Notes under the pieces: generated by a model
What the model saw: the letters and a program-made list of their open reading frames with translations, nothing else
Databases searched by the model: none
What the model was told of the DNA's origin: nothing
Program-made: the position numbers and the translations under genes
Shown: positions 6,154-9,275 of the stretch, piece by piece
Layout: each line of letters opens with the position of its first letter
Numbering within the stretch: the stretch's first letter is position 1
NCBI GenBank assembly: GCA_026391515.1
Contig: JAPLEC010000139.1
Coordinates: 1-9,275 of the forward strand
Length of the DNA stretch: 9,275 bases
Source of the DNA: Bacteroidia bacterium
Lineage (GTDB): Bacteria > Bacteroidota > Bacteroidia > Bacteroidales > VadinHA17
Direction of reading: 5' to 3'

Positions 6154-7251
6154 CTAATGATGCAATATCAATAATAATATTACAAGAATAACGAAAAAAT
6201 ACATTATTGGTCTGAGGGCTATTATCAGCTTTAATTTTCTTTTGATTTTTAAATTCTCAAAGCTTTTTAATTTCGAAAGGATTGAAAAAGCTGGTACCCC
6301 AAAAAACCTGAATCGTCTCTTTGTCTTTAGTCCAAGATTTGTAAAGATTCTATAAGAATTATCAAAAAATCTGATAATGCCGATTAAAGCAAACAATATA
6401 AAAAATACTAAATAAGGATGATAAGTCTTGCTCATTCCTGACAGCCAATCATTAAATATTTCAGGTTCCATCTCTTTAAAGTCTGAAATAGATTTTTGAA
6501 AGAATTGTGTTTTATCAATAGCAGGTTTGACTTTATATCGTTCAATGTATTCGTACATAAAACTCCATCCCCTTTTCTCAAATATTTTATTGGCTAGGTC
6601 TACAAGCTTTCCTTCATAGAGACTATAATTTACTGGATCAATTTTAATGTTTCTATCAAAATCCTCAAGAGATTTGTACTTAAGAGGCAAATACTTGAAT
6701 AAAGCACTGGATACTGCATATGGAAATTGCCATTCCGGTACCTTTTCACTTAGAAAGCCTATTAGAATATAGTCAGCAAAAAATTCTCCCATCCAGGGTA
6801 AAACAAATAGATTATTTCGATGACCGATGTAATGACCAAGTTCATGGACTGAAATAAAATCCCAGTAATAAGCTTCTTTTTTGCCATACAAGAGCTCGTT
6901 ATCCTCAAGCTTTATCTTGTACAATTCATTTATCCCCATTTCAATTCTGTCAGGATCTTTTGCAAAGTCTGTTAAAATATATGGTCCCCCAACCAATAAT
7001 TTCCAATCACTTTTATTTAATACAAGTAACTTAACATCAAATGTATCTGCTAATTTATTTTGAAAGAATATAACAGCATCCTGAACCAATTTCTGAAGGT
7101 ATTCAGCTTTTGTTTCGCATCCTTTAGAATAATAGGTTTCAACGTTTCCTGGGATAAGTTGCAGCCTGGCAAGATCAGATTCATTAAATTTTTGTGCACC
7201 TGACCAAAATGGAATCAGTAGGAAGCAAGTCAGTAGAATTTGTTTTTTCAT
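6154..7251 (-). CDS. Predicted membrane-anchored zinc metalloprotease, M48-like active site
   Basis: This 365-residue protein is not one I recognise by name. Residues 1-19 form a signal peptide (cleavage near SGAQ). The zinc motif HELGH is at 136-140 (SVHELGHYIGH), with GEFFADYI following at 155-162. HExxH followed by E-[FYx]-x-x-A-D is the pattern of M48-type gluzincins, where the glutamate (here Glu156) is the third zinc ligand; this assignment is inferred. The extended metzincin pattern is not met, since position 146 is Asn. Two hydrophobic segments lie near the C-terminus (about 280-296 and 343-363), joined by a strongly basic stretch (301-341), which suggests a periplasmic protease domain with a hairpin in the inner membrane and the basic loop in the cytoplasm. 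The gene is AT-rich compared with aspS or gdhA. It follows the small genes at 7289-7646 on the same strand and converges on tadA. Its substrate is unknown. Confidence 0.75.
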   Translation of the reverse strand: MKKQILLTCFLLIPFWSGAQKFNESDLARLQLIPGNVETYYSKGCETKAEYLQKLVQDAVIFFQNKLADTFDVKLLVLNKSDWKLLVGGPYILTDFAKDPDRIEMGINELYKIKLEDNELLYGKKEAYYWDFISVHELGHYIGHRNNLFVLPWMGEFFADYILIGFLSEKVPEWQFPYAVSSALFKYLPLKYKSLEDFDRNIKIDPVNYSLYEGKLVDLANKIFEKRGWSFMYEYIERYKVKPAIDKTQFFQKSISDFKEMEPEIFNDWLSGMSKTYHPYLVFFILFALIGIIRFFDNSYRIFTNLGLKTKRRFRFFGVPAFSILSKLKSFENLKIKRKLKLIIALRPIMYFFVILVILLLILHH

Positions 7252-7288
7252 ATTTTGCAGGCCAAGGCCATCGTAAAAATGGTACTAG

Positions 7289-7429
7289 TTAATTAATTCT
7301 AAATCCTTTCAGAAGGATATCATCAATTTGAGTATTATTTCCTTTCCAATCATTCAGGATTTCTTCCATAATATTTTTCTGGTCAGCCATTTTTGCAGAA
7401 TTGTTTTTCAGAACGGAGTCGCTATACAT
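7289..7429 (-). pseudogene. 46-codon frame overlapping the end of the small lipoprotein gene; displaced tail or tiny coupled gene
   Basis: An ATG at 7429 opens a 46-residue frame that overlaps the preceding stop codon (AATGTATAG). The product begins MYSDSVLKNNSAKMADQKN and continues with the protein-like stretch IMEEILNDWKGNNTQIDDIL. It is in the -1 frame relative to the 7422-7646 gene. One reading is that a single-base change or a deletion split a longer protein whose tail is this frame. The other is a translationally coupled microprotein. Its stop lies 37 bases before the metalloprotease ATG. It has no homology I recognise, and chance cannot be excluded at this length. Confidence 0.35.
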
Positions 7430-7646
7430 TGATTGTATTTTCTGATTTAACTATTAATTCTGCCTCACCATTCATGTCAGTAGTTGTTCCTATTAATGGA
7501 TTTGAATTTTTGATAAGAATTTTTGCTCCGCTTAATGGATTATTTCTTTCTATCTGAAATTTAAATTTTACAGTGTTGGCTGTTTTAAACTGGCAAGCTG
7601 CAATCAAAGGATAAAATAAACCAAGCATTATAATAAGGAATCTCAT
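7422..7646 (-). CDS. Short lipoprotein-like protein with an incomplete carboxypeptidase-regulatory-like domain
   Basis: This 74-residue product starts with a hydrophobic leader (MRFLIIMLGLFYPLIAAC). LIAAC fits a lipobox with Cys18, though cleavage by signal peptidase I after ACQ is also possible. Residues 27-74 read as the first strands of a carboxypeptidase-D-regulatory-like sandwich: KFKFQIERNNPLSGAKILI, then LIGTTTDMNGEAELIVKS. In this family the pattern is G-x-P-L-x-GA, then GT-x-TD-x-x-G, then a final pair of strands. Here the protein ends at TINV where the last strands should follow, so the domain is incomplete. An overlapping frame continues at once in another register, which suggests a broken gene. 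It is the first gene of a probable unit with the metalloprotease downstream and is divergent from the membrane protein at 7910. Confidence 0.6.
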   Translation of the reverse strand: MRFLIIMLGLFYPLIAACQFKTANTVKFKFQIERNNPLSGAKILIKNSNPLIGTTTDMNGEAELIVKSENTINV

Positions 7647-7815
7647 AATTTTAAGTTATTCAGAGTATTATCAAATTACAATAAAGATCATTTTACAGAT
7701 GCATATTCTGCCGGAAAATTTTACTTTAACGTTTCAGGTGTTCATTAAATTTCTAAAGGTACTTATATTTGATCGTTATTGAAATTATAGTATCATTCGG
7801 GTAAGGTTGTTATTT

Positions 7816-7837
7816 AAACTAAAAACAGATTTAGTTT
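7816..7837. promoter_or_regulatory. Perfect 8-base inverted repeat in a divergent intergenic region
   Basis: AAACTAAA (7816-7823) and TTTAGTTT (7830-7837) are perfect reverse complements with a 6-base spacer. They lie 73 bases before the ATG at 7910. The symmetry and spacing would suit a dimeric repressor site or a weak AT hairpin. The rest of the 263-base gap (7647-7909) contains one TATATTTG at 7764-7771 that matches the -7 consensus in the plus direction but lies about 140 bases from the start codon, and no other structure I can support. Confidence 0.3.
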
Positions 7838-7909
7838 CGACATCACTTTTATTCTTCCCCATAAAGGTTTTTTGAAAAAAACAGGTTAAGTTTACTAAAA
7901 TTTATTCCC

Positions 7910-8392
7910 ATGACCTTCGATAACAGCAGAACTATTATTAGTCTCAGGATCAAACTGTTCGTTGCAACCATTATACTCCTGGGTTATTTAGGCATCGTGT
8001 ATGCAGCAAAGCTTGTAGAATTTCCCATTCTGGGACTTAGCGATACCTTATGTACTGTGATACTTGTCGCAGTTTACCTGGTTATTGCTTTTCTCCCGAT
8101 GTTACGGAATTTTCAGTTTGTTTTCTACTCCGATGAAGGAGAAAATATTGTTTTCAAGTATTTTTTAGCCGGTATTGTAGGAGGAAAAAAGAATTCAGTT
8201 TCAATAACCAAAAAATCATTTGCAGGATATAAAACTGAATCAAAATATTTCGGTCTTTCTGACAGCATAATTCTATTTCAGAAAATGGGACAGGGCATTG
8301 CAAAATATCCGCCGGTTTATATTAGCGCACTTACGAGGGACCAGAGAAACAAACTATTTGAGTCACTTAATAAATACACACCGAAAGTATAG
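7910..8392 (+). CDS. Two-helix inner-membrane protein of unknown function
   Basis: I do not recognise this 160-residue protein. It has two clear membrane segments, at about 15-33 (KLFVATIILLGYLGIVYAA) and 45-64, joined by a short loop. The remaining 95 residues are soluble and beta-rich (FQFVFYSDEG, NIVFKYFLAGIVGG, NSVSITKKSFAGYKTE), ending in a helix (TRDQRNKLFESLNKY). That layout, two helices then a small beta domain closing with one helix, resembles the bacterial PH-domain membrane proteins, but I see no sequence motif that proves it. The strongly basic start before helix 1 favours a cytoplasmic N-terminus, which would place the C-terminal domain in the cytoplasm too. It stands alone between a divergent neighbour and gdhA, 172 bases upstream of gdhA. 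The ATG at 7910 has no Shine-Dalgarno sequence. Confidence 0.7.
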   Translation: MTFDNSRTIISLRIKLFVATIILLGYLGIVYAAKLVEFPILGLSDTLCTVILVAVYLVIAFLPMLRNFQFVFYSDEGENIVFKYFLAGIVGGKKNSVSITKKSFAGYKTESKYFGLSDSIILFQKMGQGIAKYPPVYISALTRDQRNKLFESLNKYTPKV

Positions 8393-8467
8393 CATCGGGA
8401 GATTAATAACATGAGTTAAATCATTTTTAATGAACTGAATAGAAATCAATTTTGAATTCTTATTTTT

Positions 8468-8501
8468 TGCCAACTGCAATTTGCCAACTGCCAACTACTA
8501 A
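8468..8501. repeat. Short direct repeats of TTGCCAACTG upstream of gdhA
   Basis: TTGCCAACTG occurs at 8468-8477 and again at 8481-8490, and GCCAACTA follows directly at 8490-8497. The cluster sits in the 172-base gap before gdhA, ending about 64 bases before its ATG. It could be a dispersed intergenic repeat remnant or a set of regulator half-sites. No TAnnTTTG box was found between it and gdhA. Confidence 0.4.
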
Positions 8502-8564
8502 CTCAAGAAGAGATACTATTTAAGTTCGAATTAATAATATTTTACTAACATAAAATTTTACATC

Positions 8565-9275
8565 ATGAACGTAGATAAAATAATGAATAACCTCGAAAAA
8601 AAGCATCCCGGCGAGGTTGAATATTTACAGGCAGTAAGGGAAGTGCTCGAATCCATCGAGGAGGTATACAACGAAAATCCCCAGTTCGACACAGCTAATA
8701 TCATTGAAAGAATAATTGAACCCGACCGTATCTTCACATTCAAAGTGCCATGGGTTGACGATGAAGGTAATGTAAAGGTCAACCTCGGATACCGGATCCA
8801 GTTTAATAATGCGATCGGGCCGTACAAGGGCGGACTCCGTTTCCACCCGAGCGTTACACTCTCAATCCTCAAGTTCCTTGGCTTTGAACAGATATTCAAG
8901 AATGCTCTTACCACACTTCCGATGGGAGGCGCCAAGGGTGGTTCTGACTTTGATCCCAAGGGAAAATCAAATGCCGAAGTGATGCGCTTCTGCCAGTCAT
9001 TCATGTTGGAGTTGTGGAAGCATATAGGTCCCGAGACTGACGTTCCCGCAGGAGATATCGGTGTCGGCGGTCGTGAAATTGGCTATCTCTACGGCATGTA
9101 CAAAAAGCTGAAAGGCGATCATACCGGTGTTCTTACAGGCAAGGGAAGCAACTGGGGAGGATCGCTCATACGTCCGGAGGCAACAGGCTTCGGAGGCATC
9201 TATTTCGTACAGGAGATGCTTGCCACCAGGGATGAAACCCTCAAGGGCAAAACCATCTCAATCTCTGGTTTCGGT
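8565..9275 (+). CDS. gdhA: Glutamate dehydrogenase, hexameric small type, 3' end cut off by the window
   Basis: The enzyme interconverts 2-oxoglutarate plus ammonium with glutamate, using NAD(P)H, in the cytoplasm. The first 237 codons are present and the frame runs to the right edge; small hexameric enzymes have about 445 residues, so roughly half is missing. The substrate-binding and catalytic residues are visible and sit one position below the Clostridium symbiosum numbering: Lys88 (GPYKGGLRFHP), Lys112 (FKNAL), Lys124 (PMGGAKGGSDFDPKGKS) and Asp164 (VPAGDIGVGGREIGYLYG). The window ends at ISISGFG, the start of the Rossmann nucleotide-binding motif, so cofactor choice cannot be read; NADP is common for this type. 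GDFDPKGKS-like and TGKGSNWGGSLIRPEATGFG segments exclude the large NAD-specific families. The ATG at 8565 gives the normal N-terminus. The gene is clearly GC-richer than the genes to its left, consistent with a well-expressed core gene. Confidence 0.96.
   Translation, partial: MNVDKIMNNLEKKHPGEVEYLQAVREVLESIEEVYNENPQFDTANIIERIIEPDRIFTFKVPWVDDEGNVKVNLGYRIQFNNAIGPYKGGLRFHPSVTLSILKFLGFEQIFKNALTTLPMGGAKGGSDFDPKGKSNAEVMRFCQSFMLELWKHIGPETDVPAGDIGVGGREIGYLYGMYKKLKGDHTGVLTGKGSNWGGSLIRPEATGFGGIYFVQEMLATRDETLKGKTISISGFG

Noticed and set aside
6811..6846. Metzincin zinc site (HExxHxxGxxH) in the metalloprotease
   Set aside because: The position of the third histidine is Asn146. His144 is too close to serve in that pattern, so a gluzincin-type glutamate is the better candidate.
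7668..7680. -7 promoter box for the short lipoprotein gene (TAATTTG on the minus strand)
   Set aside because: It is one base short of TAnnTTTG and has no -33 element, so it is not a supported call in AT-rich DNA.
8558..9004. 148-codon minus-strand frame over gdhA
   Set aside because: It is antisense to strongly conserved glutamate dehydrogenase sequence and has no domain signature.

Overview
The window reads as chromosomal DNA of a member of the Bacteroidota, probably Bacteroidales-like. The evidence is a SusC-type N-terminal module (carboxypeptidase-regulatory-like domain plus TonB plug ending in GSRGANGVILINLKKG), bacterial MiaB, AspS, TadA and hexameric GdhA sequences, almost no Shine-Dalgarno sequences, and TAnnTTTG boxes just upstream of yebC and aspS, which match the Bacteroidetes -7 promoter element. 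The genus cannot be told from the sequence alone. Most of the window is core genome, with a small set of unrecognised envelope genes in the right half.

Layout. (1) Bases 2-1461, minus strand: yebC followed after 5 bases by a lipoprotein gene that runs off the left edge; the lipoprotein looks like a repeat-built beta-propeller. (2) Bases 1611-3707, plus strand: miaB, then a small secreted protein that carries the first two domains of a SusC-type receptor but no barrel. (3) Bases 3710-5470, minus strand: aspS, converging on the previous gene with only 2 bases between stop codons. (4) Bases 5471-5693: aspS promoter region and a roughly 100-base imperfect palindrome built from CACAAAG words. (5) Bases 5694-6131, plus strand: tadA. 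(6) Bases 6154-7646, minus strand, AT-rich: a predicted membrane-anchored zinc metalloprotease, preceded by a short lipoprotein-like protein with an incomplete regulatory domain and an overlapping 46-codon reading frame that may be its displaced tail. (7) Bases 7910-8392, plus strand: a two-helix membrane protein of unknown function. (8) From 8565 to the right edge, plus strand: the first 237 codons of gdhA.

How the genes fit together. Four genes serve tRNA or decoding: MiaB modifies A37, TadA makes inosine-34, AspS charges tRNA-Asp, and YebC belongs to a family with roles in translation or transcription. They are on alternating strands, so this is neighbourhood rather than one operon. GdhA links ammonium to glutamate. 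The envelope proteins (lipoprotein, plug protein, metalloprotease, short regulatory-domain protein, two-helix protein) have no clear common pathway.

No RNA gene, CRISPR array, insertion sequence or convincing intrinsic terminator was found. I do not see a clearly new multi-gene system. The best leads are the barrel-less plug protein, the M48-like protease next to a broken or overlapping small gene, and the CACAAAG palindrome.
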